NCBI GenBank assembly: GCA_902651635.1 | Contig: CACRSC010000024.1 | Location: forward strand, 359,111-423,110 | Direction of reading: 5' to 3' | Source: Mastigamoeba balamuthi | Lineage: Eukaryota; Evosea; Mastigamoebida; Mastigamoebidae | DNA length: 64,000 nt | Shown: piece after piece, positions 44,401-54,839 of the stretch | Numbering within the stretch: position 1 is the stretch's first letter | Layout: each line of letters opens with the position of its first letter | Program-made: the position numbers and the translations under genes | Notes under the pieces: model-generated | The model's database searches: none | Told to the model about the DNA's origin: nothing | Seen by the model: the letters and a program-made list of their open reading frames with translations, nothing else

Positions 44401-45183
44401 TCTGCACGCACAGTCTAGTCAATTTTGTGAGCTGTCCGATCTGCAAGGGAATGACTCCCCTAAACTGGCATCTACCTAACTTCCTGATACTTGATGAGAT
44501 CACGTTAAAATAAATGCTGGTATGTACATATCCTCCAGATTTGCCATATTTCCGATACTACTTGGAAGTGACCCACTAATGCCACTGTTCTCCAGCCATC
44601 TGCGTTCTTTGCCTCAGTTTTTGCACTTGGGTGATATTTCTTCTCGCACAACTCTTTGAGGTTTGATAGGTTGCCAATGGAACTCGGTAGAGGACCGCTA
44701 ATAGCTGTTGATGAAAGGTCTCTGGTATGCACGACACCAGTGTTAGCCAAGCTCAGGAGATGAGGGGCAGTCGTACAGCGTATTCAGGTTCACGAGGTTG
44801 CCAATGCTTTCAGGAAGTGTCCCATGGGCTGTCCCGGTCAGATCGGATAGACTCCTGCGGGGGTGTTACAATCACAAGGGAGGAGCGAGTAAGAAATTGT
44901 CAGTGCACAGTGTGTCAACGACGTCGCCGTTGCACGTTACGCCAGAGAGGCGACCGTTGCAGGGCTGTGGCCAGCGGCAGGGGTTGTCCCAGAGCTGCTT
45001 CAGAAGATCTATGCTGTTGTAGAGGTCGCAGAGGGCCTTCACCTGCGGCGCCCGAGCAGCTGCACATCCGCACGAGGCAACGAGCAGAACAGCCAGTGCT
45101 GTATGCCCGAATGAGCTATTGTGTTGTTGCAACGAGTCTGTACCGATGATTGCAATACGCGGGGGGCCAGTCGGGGAGGACAT
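41422..45183 (-). CDS. LRR receptor-like protein with membrane region and R-S-ExE ADP-ribosyltransferase domain
   Basis: Model: 16 exons, complement of 44909-45183, 44777-44854, 44650-44721, 44528-44599, 44412-44483, 44297-44368, 44183-44254, 44071-44142, 43956-44027, 43844-43915, 43726-43797, 43596-43667, 43214-43548, 42933-43160, 42412-42843 and 41422-42359; 1,001 residues, exact frame. Order: signal peptide (TALAVLLVASCGCAAARA), plant-type LRR cap (ALCDLYNSIDLLKQLWDNPC then GVTCNGDVV), 12 LRRs (type LxLxxNxLxGxIPxxIGNLxNL), Cys-rich cap (about 375-450), Ser-rich stalk, hydrophobic region (about 570-630, starting LSTGAIAGIAAGATVVVV; one or two membrane passes), juxtamembrane linker, then an ART domain. 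ART motifs: Arg780 in VFRGI, Ser-Thr-Ser804-806 in GFTSTSRS and Glu841-x-Glu843 in FGEAEVLLES; ExE suggests an arginine acceptor. The C terminus is low complexity. The single weak point is the exon 14-15 join (GTAATC to ATTAG, phase 1). Without it the locus would be two genes about 14 nt apart. Confidence 0.8.
43596..44721 (-). repeat. ten successive 72-nt exons, one LRR each
   Basis: Exons 3-12 of the LRR-ART gene are all exactly 72 nt, all phase 2 at both ends, each coding one 24-residue LRR such as LDLSSTAISGPLPSSIGNLS and LSLRDNQLTGPIPKSIGNLA. The introns are 44-75 nt and diverged. Skipping, adding or duplicating any exon keeps the frame. Confidence 0.9.
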
Positions 45184-45670
45184 GTTGGTTGCGGCGTGAG
45201 TCAGCTTCTAGTCCCAGTTCAAAAACCAGCACAATATCTTAGACATGAATCTTGCTACATTATCGTATCGGTAGCCAGAGCTCAACAATAGTGACGTCCT
45301 TTGATTGACTGTCGTTTAGGAGTAGTGTACTCCTTCGCGATGTTGGTTATCAGCCAATTGTCAGCATGATATTGCAGGGTGTCCTCCAATATTTCGGAGT
45401 CACATATCTGTCTAGAGGACACGCAGAGGGGGAGACTAATTTCGGAGACGGGCAAGGCTGGCTCGCATGAATGGGCCCGGACTGTTTGATGTTCGGTGGA
45501 GACTGACGTATGCCAAGCACCAGCGGTGTGGGGCAACAGTACGGAAACGGGCAGAAGGGTAGTGTCTTTCTTGGTTTTGCGCATCATTCAGTGGGTGGTG
45601 TGTTGGGTTTAAGAAAACAATGAAGTTTGTATTTCGAAGGGGGCAGTGACTGTTCTGTCGTTGGCGTTGA
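45184..45670. other. spacer upstream of the LRR-ART gene
   Basis: Between the LRR-ART start (minus) and the phosphodiesterase stop (minus). Moderately AT-rich with no coding bias. It should hold the LRR-ART promoter; no GATATC was found, only GATATT and TATCGTATCGG near 45261. Confidence 0.4.
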
Positions 45671-48600
45671 CTAAGTGCTCTGTTGGGGTTTGTTGGTTGC
45701 TGGCTTGCTCTGCTCCGCGGCCGCTGCTGCTGCTGCCGCTGCTGCTGCGGCTTTTCCGTGCTCTGCTCGGTGAATCTCCTCCGTCTTCTCGTTTGTGGTG
45801 CCGCCCTTTGCCTGCGTCTTGAGCGACCCCGACTCGGCCAGCACTTTGGCCCACTGCCAGTGGATTTGCGAAGGCTGTTAGCTGTGCGCTGCAACTTGCA
45901 GCGAGCGGGTGGCTGAGGTGAGTGTGAGAGAGCAACGTGCCTGCTCGGCGTTTGCGGCGAGGACGTCGGTGGTGTGCTGGCGGATGTCGGGGAGGAACTT
46001 GGCGAGGAGGTCGAACATGGGGTAGGCGATGGAGTTGATGAAGCCGAGCTGCATCTGCGCCGTGACGACGTGCTCCCTGTCCATGAAGGGCGACACCGAG
46101 AGCCCCTTGGCCCTCTCCATCTCGCCCTGGCGGAAGAACTCGCGCAGCAGGATCTCGGCCCACTTCTTGGCGAGGGCAAAGGGCCTACAGACATTGGAGA
46201 TGTCGGCGCACTTGATGATGACCTTGCAGAGCAGCTTCTTCTGCTGGGGCGTCTGGCAGTCGAGCGTCCCTGCCTTGACGGCCGACTCGAACTCGGCGAG
46301 CACGCCAAAGTGGTTGGCCATGTCGGTCGAGAGGATGATGGGGATCATGTAGGCCCACACCTGGTGCCGCTGCTCGTCCGTCATGCCCGCCAGGATGTCG
46401 AACGACTCGTTGCTCAGGATCGCGATGGACCGCGAGCAGTGGTACGTCTCCATGATCGACGTGTTGCTGAACAGCAGCGCCAGGGGCGTCTGCGCGTTCA
46501 CCTGGAACGCGTTGTTGAGCCCCCCGTGGTCCACTGCGCCGCCCCCGAGTCAGTACGTATGCCTGTGCGTGCTCTGTGTGGCGCACCGTCGTGGCAGAGG
46601 CCCGAGAGGAGGAGGGCGAAGATCTCGATCTTGGTGAGCAGACCGAGGACCTTGGGGCTGGAGCGCAGGAGGACGTAGATGAACTGCGTAACGTCGACGG
46701 CGTGGTTGAAATTGTGGTAGGGCACCGTGTTGTACGACTTGGAGAGCTCGAAGAGGAACGACATGAACGTCGACCGCTCGATCTTGAACTCGTCAAAGAG
46801 CCCCATGTCCTCGAACATCGCCGACACGCACCGTATCAGCGCCTCCGTGTCCGCCGCGCCGTTGACGTCGAACTCCCACCGCAGTATCGCCGCCTTGTCC
46901 GCGTCCGTGGGGCTCAGCACTGGGAATTGCTGTTTGTGCGTGTGCGTGCATGGTCAGTCGACTGCTCTGCTGCTGCTGCTGCGCAGGAGGGCGGAGGGGT
47001 GCGGACCTTCTTCTGGCGCTTGGAGGCGTTGTAGGTGCTGGTGAGGCCCGAGAGGGAGTTGCCGCAGAAGGCGGCAAAGGCCTTGACGAGCTGGCGGTCC
47101 TCCTCCTTGAAGCCGGGGCCGCCGCGCTTGTTGATCATCTCGGTGACGGCGACGACCTCGCCCGACTCGTTCATGATGGGGATGGCGAGGACGCTGTGCG
47201 TCTTGAAGCCCGTGGCCCTGTCGATGCCCGGGTTGAAGCGCGGGTCTGCGTAGACGTCGCTGATGGCGAGCTCCTGGCCCGTCGAGGCCACGTAGCCGGC
47301 GATGGACGAGGGCTTGCTGGGGACGACGATCTCGCCGGCGCCGTCGGCGATCTGCGTGCGGAGCTCCTTGTTCTTGGGGTCGAGGACGAAGAGGGAGGCG
47401 CGCTCGGCGTCGATGAGCTCGCGGGCGCGGGTCATGATGGAGGAGATCATGGGGGTGATCTGGTTGTCCGAGGTGAGGGCCATGACGATGTCGAGGAGGG
47501 CCGAGGCCTTCTTCTCCTGGTGCAGCGCGCGGTCGTAGAGGCTGGCGTTGTGAAGCGCGAGGCCGCAGAAGATGCTGAAGGCCTTGAGAAGCTCCTCGTC
47601 CTCCTTGGTGAACTCGCCCGCCTTGTTCTTGTTGATGATCTCGGTGACGCCGATGACCTGCCCCGCGTGGTTCTTGATGGGCACGCAAATGATCGTGCTC
47701 GTCCGGAACCCCGTCTGCTTGTCGATCTCCACGTTGAAGCGCGGGTCGCTGTAGGCGTCCTTGATGTTCTGCACCTCGCCCGTCATCACCACGTGCCCCG
47801 CGATGCCGTGGTTCGCCGGGAACCGGATGCCCTCGGCCGTGCCCTCGGCCACCTGCGAGCACAGCTCATTGGTCTGTGCGTCGTAGAGGAACAGCGACGA
47901 GCGCTCGGCGTCTACGAGCTCGCGGGCGCGCTGCAGGATCATCTCGGTCAGGTCCTCGCTCTCGAGGTGCAGCGCCAGCGACTCGGCAACCTCGAGCAGC
48001 GCCTGGTACTTGTGCTGCGTCGAGACCGAGGCCTTGTAGCTGCTGACGGTCCTGCTGAAGACGCTCGCGTTCTGTATCGCCTCGCCCGCCTGCGCGATGA
48101 ACGCCCGCGCGAGCTGCTCGTCGTCGTCGGACGACCCGAACGACGGCACGCCGCGGCGGTTGACGAGCTCGAGGACGCCCATGACGCTCTTGCTGTTGGC
48201 GACGGGCCATGCGGCGATGGTGCGCGGCGCCAGCAGCATCTCGCGCGGCTGGTCGACGTTGGCGTTGAAGAGCGGGTGCTGCCCCGCGTTGGCCCGGATG
48301 ATCAGCGGCTCGCCCGTCGTCGCCACGTGGCTCACGATGCTGCGCTTCTCCTGCACGAGCAGCATGTCCGACGCGCCCCCCGACGCCAGGTAGAGCTCGC
48401 CCGAGCTGCCGTCGACCAGGAACAGCTGCGCGCAATCTGCGCGGAACAGCTCCGCGGCCCTGCCCGCCACGGCGTTGTAGAGCGCGGGGATCTCGAGCTC
48501 CGACGAGAGCGCGCGGTTGGCCTCGAGCAGCTGCTGCCTCCGCGAGACGGCGCACGCGGCGCGCATCCCCGAGACCAGGAAGGGCAGCACGAGCTGCAGG

Positions 48601-50458
48601 ACCACCTCGTCGTCGTGGGTGAACTCGACGGCGCTCAGGTCGTCCGAGGGCCCCGCGCCCGTGCGCTTGTTGACCGCCTGGACGACGCCCACGATGGCGC
48701 CCTCCGAGACGACGGGCGCGCAGAGCACGCTGACGACCTTGCCGACGCCCCTGCCGTCGATCTGCGGGTCGAAGCCCGCGTGGCTCGGCGCGTTGGCCAC
48801 GCTGTACACGCCCCCCGTCGTCGCCGCCAGCCCCGCGATGCCCCGCGACGTCGGGTGCTGCAGCTGCACAGCCGCCCCCGTCTCGGGGTCGCGCGCCAGC
48901 TCCGACATGGTGCTCGTCGCCTTGTCCACCTCGTAGAGCCGCACCTTGGCCGCGTGCAGCACCCGCGCCAGCGCTGTGCACGACGCCTCCCGGCTCTTCA
49001 CGCTGTCGTCGGCCTGCCCGGCGAGCGCCTTGGCGCACTCAAGTATCTCCCCCATCTGAGCCCCCGCCACCCGCGTCGCCTGCGACGCCGCCAGAGCTGC
49101 CGACGCCGCTGCTGCCGCCGCCCCCGCCTTCTCGGCCGCCCGCATGCTCGACGGCGAGAGGGGCTCTGGTGCCAGGGGGGCCGTGGGCGACGGCGCCAGC
49201 ACCAGCGGCGCCAGAGCCGACCCACGCGACGCTGTGGTCGTTGGCTGGCGGACGGTCCCTGCGCTACCCGCGTTGCGGCGACGCGGAGCGCTGGGAAGCG
49301 TCGTGGCCGAGCCGCACGAGCCCGAGCGGGGCAGCGCGGAGATGCGCGACGTCGCTGTTGAGAAGCGGGCGCTGTTGGGCGCGCTGCTGCCCCCGCCACC
49401 GCCCCCGCCCCCGCCCCCGAGGCTGCCCCCGCCGCCAGCAGTTGTGAGGACACTGAAGCTGCCGCTGGCGCAGGTGCTGGCGACGGTCACCGAGGGCGTG
49501 TCGCCAACGCTGGCGCGGCGCAGGATGTCGCGCATGGTCTTCTGCGTCTTGAGGAAGTACCCCGACGTCGTGCTGTGCGGCGGGACGAGGAATCACGCCA
49601 ACGTCACCGGTGATGTAAGCGATGACGCCTGTGTATTTCCGGAGAGAGGAAGGGGAGATTACCTGAGCTCGGGAGTCGAGGACTTCTGGGGGACCGTGTG
49701 GTGCTGGTGATCCATCATCTCCCCCTACGGCCGCGTGTCTCTGTTTTAGCGCAGGGGTGTCTACTATGCAGGGCCGGGGGGCGCGTACCTCCATCATTGT
49801 GGATCCCGCGCGCCTGATCTTGGTGGACGATAGCGTCGAGGTCTTGCGGGACAGCGGGGGCCTGTGCTTGTGCGCTGAGAGGAGAGGTGCAGGGGGACGT
49901 GGGTACGCACGAGAACTTAGAGCCGTATTTGATCGTCTCGAGCGAGGCGAGCTCCAGCAGGGGGCTCGAGATGTTGATGCCCGTCACGTGCAGGTTGATC
50001 CCGCTCGCCCGAGACCCCACGTGCGCCAGCGCCGGCCTGCGGGGCTCGGGCCTCCGCGCCGTGAAGCTCATTTGTGACTGCGTTCTCTGGGGCTGCGCGT
50101 GCTGCGCGTGCTGCTGCTGCGAGTGCTGCGAATGCTGCGAGTGCTGAGTCGACGGCGTGGCCACCCGCGACGGTGCTGGTGCTGCCGCTGCTGTTTTCTT
50201 GTGTGCGGACGCAGAGGACGTGCGCTGCAGCTGCTTCCGCTTCGAGAGTCCCGCGAACAGGCGACGCGTGGTCGGTGGGGGGTTGGGCGGGATGCCCGGT
50301 GGGAGGTGGGGTGCGGGGTGTGTCGGTGTGGACGAGCCCGCTGCGCAGCCCCCTGTGCCTGGCGCTCCTGCGGGTGAATTTGAGTGGTCCGCGGGGTTTG
50401 TGGATCTCTGCGGTGTATTTTTAGCCCGCGGGCGGCTGTTCCTCTTCCGAACGCGCAT
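45671..50458 (-). CDS. cyclic-nucleotide phosphodiesterase with four tandem GAF domains
   Basis: Model: exons complement(49911-50458), (49789-49861), (49663-49724), (47007-49572), (46587-46929), (45941-46533) and (45671-45853), 1,455 residues. A low-complexity N terminus (about 1-430) is followed by GAF1 (about 435-570), GAF2 (605-745), GAF3 (765-910) and GAF4 (930-1080). GAF3 and GAF4 carry NKxnF...ED motifs (NKNKAGEFTKEDEELLKAF; NKRGGPGFKEEDRQLVKAF), the cyclic-nucleotide-GAF signature; GAF1 and 2 are weaker. The class I PDE catalytic domain has VPYHNFNHAVDV, LCHDVDHGGLNNAF, KCADISNV and EFFRQGEMERAKGLSVSPFM. It hydrolyses cAMP and/or cGMP; GAF domains suggest allosteric control. The last intron appears to start GCACGT. 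The first ATG is uncertain; the first exon could be shorter. Confidence 0.92.
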
Positions 50459-50710
50459 TTCGCACCAGCAGAATCTCGCATTGCTCTCTCCGGCATGCCC
50501 CTTTGTCCACTCTTGTCCAAAAAAATGGCGGCGCCCTTCTCCCTGTGGCCAAGGGGACACTGGGGGGGGCCGCATGCATGCGCTGCTGGTTCTTCTGTGC
50601 TCTGACGTTCCCCGGGGTTTGCTGGCTCGCTGGTTGCGCGGTTGCTGGTATTTTGGTTGGTGCGGCAGGGTGGGCGGTCTCTTGGTCGAGGGGCCAGGCC
50701 CAGCTGCTCC

Positions 50711-52094
50711 TCAGTTGGAGGCCAGGGGCTTGACGAACTTGCCCGTGACCCAGACGCGGTACATGCGGATGGCGCGCTTGCGGTTGCGCAGCTCGCGCGT
50801 GTCGTAGTCGCAGCGCTCGACCGTGAAGCCCGCGGCTGTGAACGCCTCGGTGGCAGCCTCGCGCGTCAGGTAGTGCACGCGCGTGCCGTCCGCCCGCAGG
50901 TAGAAGTTGTCCTCGATTCGCCTCCCGGACTTGGCCGCAAACCTGACCTGCGAGGTCGCGCTTATCGTAAGAATGTGCTGTGCTGAGAACTGATTTGACA
51001 CGGCAGAGTTTACAATAGTAAGGTTTGGTAGGTAAGGTAAGGTTAAGGTGAAGGTTAAGGCCAGGGTGTGGGTTTAGGTGCCGTGGGCGGTGAGGTGGAC
51101 GGCTGATGAAACAAAGATGCCAAATAATCAAGGGTAGTAAGATAAGGTTCAGGTGAAGGTGAAGGTAAGGTAAGGTCAGGGTTAAGGTTAAGGTGAAGGT
51201 AAGGACAGAGCTGAGGCGGCAGGGGCGGGTGGGCTCCGTGCCTGTGTCATGTCGGCGACGCCGTAGTCCCTGAGCAGCACGCATCCGCCGGGGGCCAGCA
51301 CGTCGTAGAGCGCCGCGATGGCGACGGGCAGCGCCGCGGGCGAGACGGCGCTGAGGGCGAAGATGGCGGTGGCGACGTTGACAGAGCCGCTGGGCACGGC
51401 CGCCGCGAGGGCCCCGGGGGAGGTGACGTCTGCGACGGCGCCGGCGCACCTGGCGGGGTCCCAGCCGGGGCGGGCGCACATGATCTCGACGGCGCGGGGG
51501 CTGATGTCGACGCCCACGAAGCGGGCGGCGGGGAGGAGCGGGATGAGGGGCAGCAGCGTGTTGCCGACGCCGCAGCCCACCTCGAGCACGCAGGCGCCCG
51601 GGGCCAGCGCGGCCGCCGTCAGCTCGGGGAACTGGTCCTGCAGGTAGTTGCGGTCCTTGAAGAACTTCTCCTCAAAGTGCGCGTAGAACCGCTCCCAGTG
51701 CTCCCCCGCCTCGCGCTCGTACTTGTCTGGGGGGGAGGGGCCTGCCGCGTCAGAAATGGCGTGGCCTGACGTGGCCTGATGCGCCCGACTCCGGAGGAAG
51801 CCGGAGTTGGTACACAGAGGAGAGAAGCTGTCGCATCAGGCGACACACGTCACGACACACGTCGGGCAATTGATATGCGCCCCCGGGAGTGGGGAGGTCG
51901 GATTCGGGTGGCGGCTCACCGCGCAGCTCGGGGCTGAAGACGTCGGGGTCGGCGGCCACGAGCTCGCGGGCGACGCGCGCGCGGTCGGCGCTCCACTCGA
52001 CGACGTCCCACGAGGTGTCTGTGTCCAAGCCAGCGACGTCCTTGTCGCCCTTGCAGGCCTCCCAGAAGGCGTTACGCCAGCTGCCCCCCGACAT
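50711..52094 (-). CDS. METTL2/6/8-type tRNA 3-methylcytidine methyltransferase
   Basis: Model: exons complement(51920-52094), (51242-51726) and (50711-50947), 298 residues. Family features are EHWERFYAHFEEKFFKDRNY (conserved FYxxHxxxFFKDRxxL), LEVGCGVGNTLLPLIPLL (SAM motif I), FVGVDISPRAVEIM (motif II), LLRDYGVADMTQ and IEDNFYLRADGTRVHYLTRE. The C terminus RAIRMYRVWVTGKFVKPL is also diagnostic. It methylates C32 of certain tRNAs, in the cytosol or mitochondria depending on paralogue. Intron 2 appears to start GCACGG after CAG and is long (294 nt), carrying telomere-like TTAAGG repeats. Confidence 0.9.
51010..51205 (+). repeat. GGTTAAGG/GGTGAAGG telomere-like array in an intron
   Basis: Repeats of AAGGTTAAGG, GGTGAAGG and GGTAAGG occur in two clusters (about 51021-51062 and 51137-51204) on the plus strand, inside intron 2 of the minus-strand methyltransferase gene. 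They are degenerate G-rich hexamer/heptamers that resemble telomeric repeats. Confidence 0.7.
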
Positions 52095-52374
52095 GTAGGT
52101 GTCGCAGTGTGGCTGACCGGCTGGTGCAGTGCGCCTCTGCAGGTCTGCGCCGCAGATACGCGGATCTCGGGTGGGGCCGTTTGAAAAAGATACGGGGGGG
52201 GGGCCGTGACGCGAATCGTGACATCAATCCAGGAAACGGGGGGCGCGCCAAAAATACCGGAAAAGCATATCTCCATTTTCAAAAATTCAAAGAGAGCGGA
52301 CGGAGCAGGCGAGCTCAACGCCCCCAACCCCAGCCAGAGAAAAGCGACCGGAGCGCAGCGCCCAGACGAAAACC
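52095..52374. promoter_or_regulatory. divergent promoter of methyltransferase and DEK-HMG genes
   Basis: GCAGATACGCGGATCTCGGG is at about 52151-52170, AGATACGGGGGG at about 52188-52199 and CATATCTCC at about 52266-52274, all in the 280 nt between the divergent starts. The GATACGGGGG form is like the element near RABGGTB and MOB1. Confidence 0.5.
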
Positions 52375-53046
52375 ATGCCCGCGGAGAAGCCCACGGAGAA
52401 GCCCACGGCGGCCGAGAAGAAGCAGGCAGCGCGCCGCAAGTCGGTCGACGGCAAGACGCGCGAGATCACGTCGCTGTGCGGCCCCAACGGCACCCATTAC
52501 AGCCACCCAGCAGCAGCCCCTCACAGAGACGCCCCCCAGGAAGCTGGGCAAGAAGATGCAGCCCGCCTCGGACAAGCGGCAGCCCAAGGCCCTGTCGCGG
52601 CTGAGCCTGAGCGCGGCCAAGGCGCCCAAGAAGGCGGTGGAGGTGGTGGCGGGCAAGGGCAAGAAGCTCAGCGACCTCAGCTACGGTGCGCCTCCCCCGA
52701 GCCCCCGAGCCCCTGCGCCCCAGGGCCAGCGAGCACTGAGTGCCCCCCGCGGCACAGTGATGGACCAGTTTGAGCGGAGGACGCGCGACGACGTGGCCCT
52801 GCAGACGCTGCACAGGCTCGCGTACGGGGCGCCCGTGCGCGGCGCGCTGCTCAAGAAGCAGCTGCGCGAGTTCAGCGGCGTCGTCTACGCAGAGGGCGCC
52901 CTCTCGCGCGACAAGCTCAAGGCCCGCATCGGCGCCCGCACCCTCAACGTCCTCCGCGACCTCTGCTCCCTCGTCGGCCTCGAGCGCGGCGGCGACCGCG
53001 TGCGCTCTCCTCTCTCTCCGTATACACACCCCCAGCGCGGCCTCTG

Positions 53047-53077
<31 letters not shown>

Positions 53078-53638
53078 CCGGCAGAGAGCAAGGAAGGATG
53101 AATGAATGGGCGCCAAAAACAAACCACGCAAGAGCGAAAAATAACACCGCCGCCAAAACAGGACGAGGTGGAGGAGAGGCTCCTCGCCTGGCTCGAGAAG
53201 CCCGCCGACACGGGCGCCAAGGCGGCCGCAGCGCCCTCGCACAAGCGGGCGGCGGCCAAGGCCTCGGCGGCGAGCCCCGAGCCGAGGAAGAAGAAGGCCA
53301 AGGCGGGCAAGAAGGACAAGGCCAAGCCTGCCGCAGCCAAGAAGGGCAGCAGCAGCAGCAGCAAGAAGGGGGCGGCCACCAGCAGCAAGAAGAGCGGCAG
53401 CAGCAGCAAGAAGGGGGCCAAGGGGGAGCCCAAGCGCCCCCTGACGGCGTACATGTACTTTGTGCAGGAGAACCGCGAGGAGATGGCCAAGAAGCACCCC
53501 AAGGAGAAGGTGACGGAGATCGCCAAGCGCCTGGGCGAGAGCTGGCGCAAGCTCAAGGAGAAGGAGAAGGCCCCCTTCGAGGAGAGGGCCAAGAAGGACA
53601 AGGCCCGCTACGAGAAGGAGAAGGCCAAGGCCAACTGA
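52375..53638 (+). CDS. DEK-like protein with C-terminal HMG box
   Basis: Model: exons 52375-52475, 52540-52685, 52758-52999 and 53162-53638, 321 residues. The N-terminal 160 residues resemble the DEK core (SAP-like and pseudo-SAP region): LQTLHRLAYGAPVRGALLKK, LREFSGVVYAEGALSRDKLK and LNVLRDLCSLVGLERG, then EERLLAWLEKPADT. A Lys/Ser/Ala-rich linker follows, then an HMG box at about 262-321: KRPLTAYMYFVQENREEMA and EIAKRLGESWRKLKEKEKAP. Both modules bind DNA or chromatin and the protein is probably a nuclear architectural factor. DEK normally ends with its own C-terminal domain; the HMG box replaces it here. The start is the first ATG after a pair of GATA elements. Intron 3 is long and includes CAG repeats. 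Confidence 0.85.
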
Positions 53639-54512
53639 GCCCTCCTCCTCCCCTGAGACCCCTCCCTCTTCCTCATCCTTCCTCCTTCCATCCCCATACC
53701 CCTCAATCATTCCTCCCTGCCTCGGGACTCTGCCACTGCGCTCCTTGCCCACCCGAGGAGCTGCCACGGCCACACCGCTCCCCCCTCCCCTCCCTCTCCC
53801 GTGTACACGCACACGCCACACAGCACCAAGCTACGCCAATAGACCGCCCAGCAGGGAGCCCCGACTGCTCTGCTCCTCCTCACCCGCCTCCGCCATCCGC
53901 CATCCAGCCGGGGCGATTTCGCGCAGTAGATTTTTCACGCAGGGCACCCTGCCCTACCCCTGCTGACGTGTTAAGGCGCACTTTTTGGCCTCGGCGACGG
54001 GGCTCGGGTTTGGCGCCATTTTCGAGGCGGCAGGGGAGGGGGCGCCCAGAGAGGAAGAGAGCACGGCCGTTAATTATTTTTTAAAAAAGGGGGCGGATTT
54101 CACAAAGGCAAGGCGGGGGCGGGGCAGAGTGCTCTGAGAAATCGACAAATAAAAAAAGAGGTGCACAGCAGTGCCGAGGTGCAGCGCGCCTACACTGTTC
54201 GTCCACGCAGGCCCGGGGCTAAGGTTCACACACGCAAGCTCCGGAAACCCCCTGCTTTCCATACCCCCGGCCCCGTGCCCGCCCCCCGCCAGCGCAGCCC
54301 CCGCCAGCGCTCCAGCGCAGCAGCGCAGCAGGCAGAGCCCCCCCCGCAGGCACGCAGCACACAGCACCCACCACAGGCAGGGCGCACAGCACAGCACAGA
54401 CACGCAGGGGGCGGGGGCTGCGCTGCTGCGCCCCCTGTCCACGGTTATCAAGTGCCCGCCCTCAATTGATTGCGCCGCGCAGGCTCTGCTCCCCACCGCC
54501 AGCACCAGCACC
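53639..54512. other. spacer between DEK-HMG gene and Q-rich gene
   Basis: C/T-rich 3' region, then an AT patch near 54068-54086 (TTAATTATTTTTTAAAAAAG) that resembles the one upstream of the MGCGAS gene, and AAATAAAAAAAG at 54147-54158. No gene was seen. The promoter of the next gene is probably in the second half. Confidence 0.4.
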
Positions 54513-54801
54513 ATGGACCTCATGCTCGGCGACGCCAAGGGCGCCGCTGCCGCTGCCGCCGCCGCTGCCGCCGCTCGCGTCCTCCCCTCCTTCGACGACG
54601 TGCGCCCCCCGGCCCCCCCGGCCACCCCGCACCCCTCTCTGTGGCAGCCCTCTGACCGCTGCCCTGCGCTGCCCCGCCTGCCTGCCCTGCCCTGCAGGAC
54701 CCCATGGGCCGCCTGACGTCATTCTCCTCCATGGCCATGGGCTCCCGGGGCCTCACGCCCCCGCCCCCTCCCAGCGCACCCGGCAGCCAGTCCCAGGCCC
54801 C

Positions 54802-54839
<38 letters not shown>

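Noticed and set aside
46950-49361. Plus-strand open frame of about 800 codons opposite the phosphodiesterase
   Set aside because: It mirrors the GAF coding frame and has no family pattern; the minus-strand GAF domains are certain.
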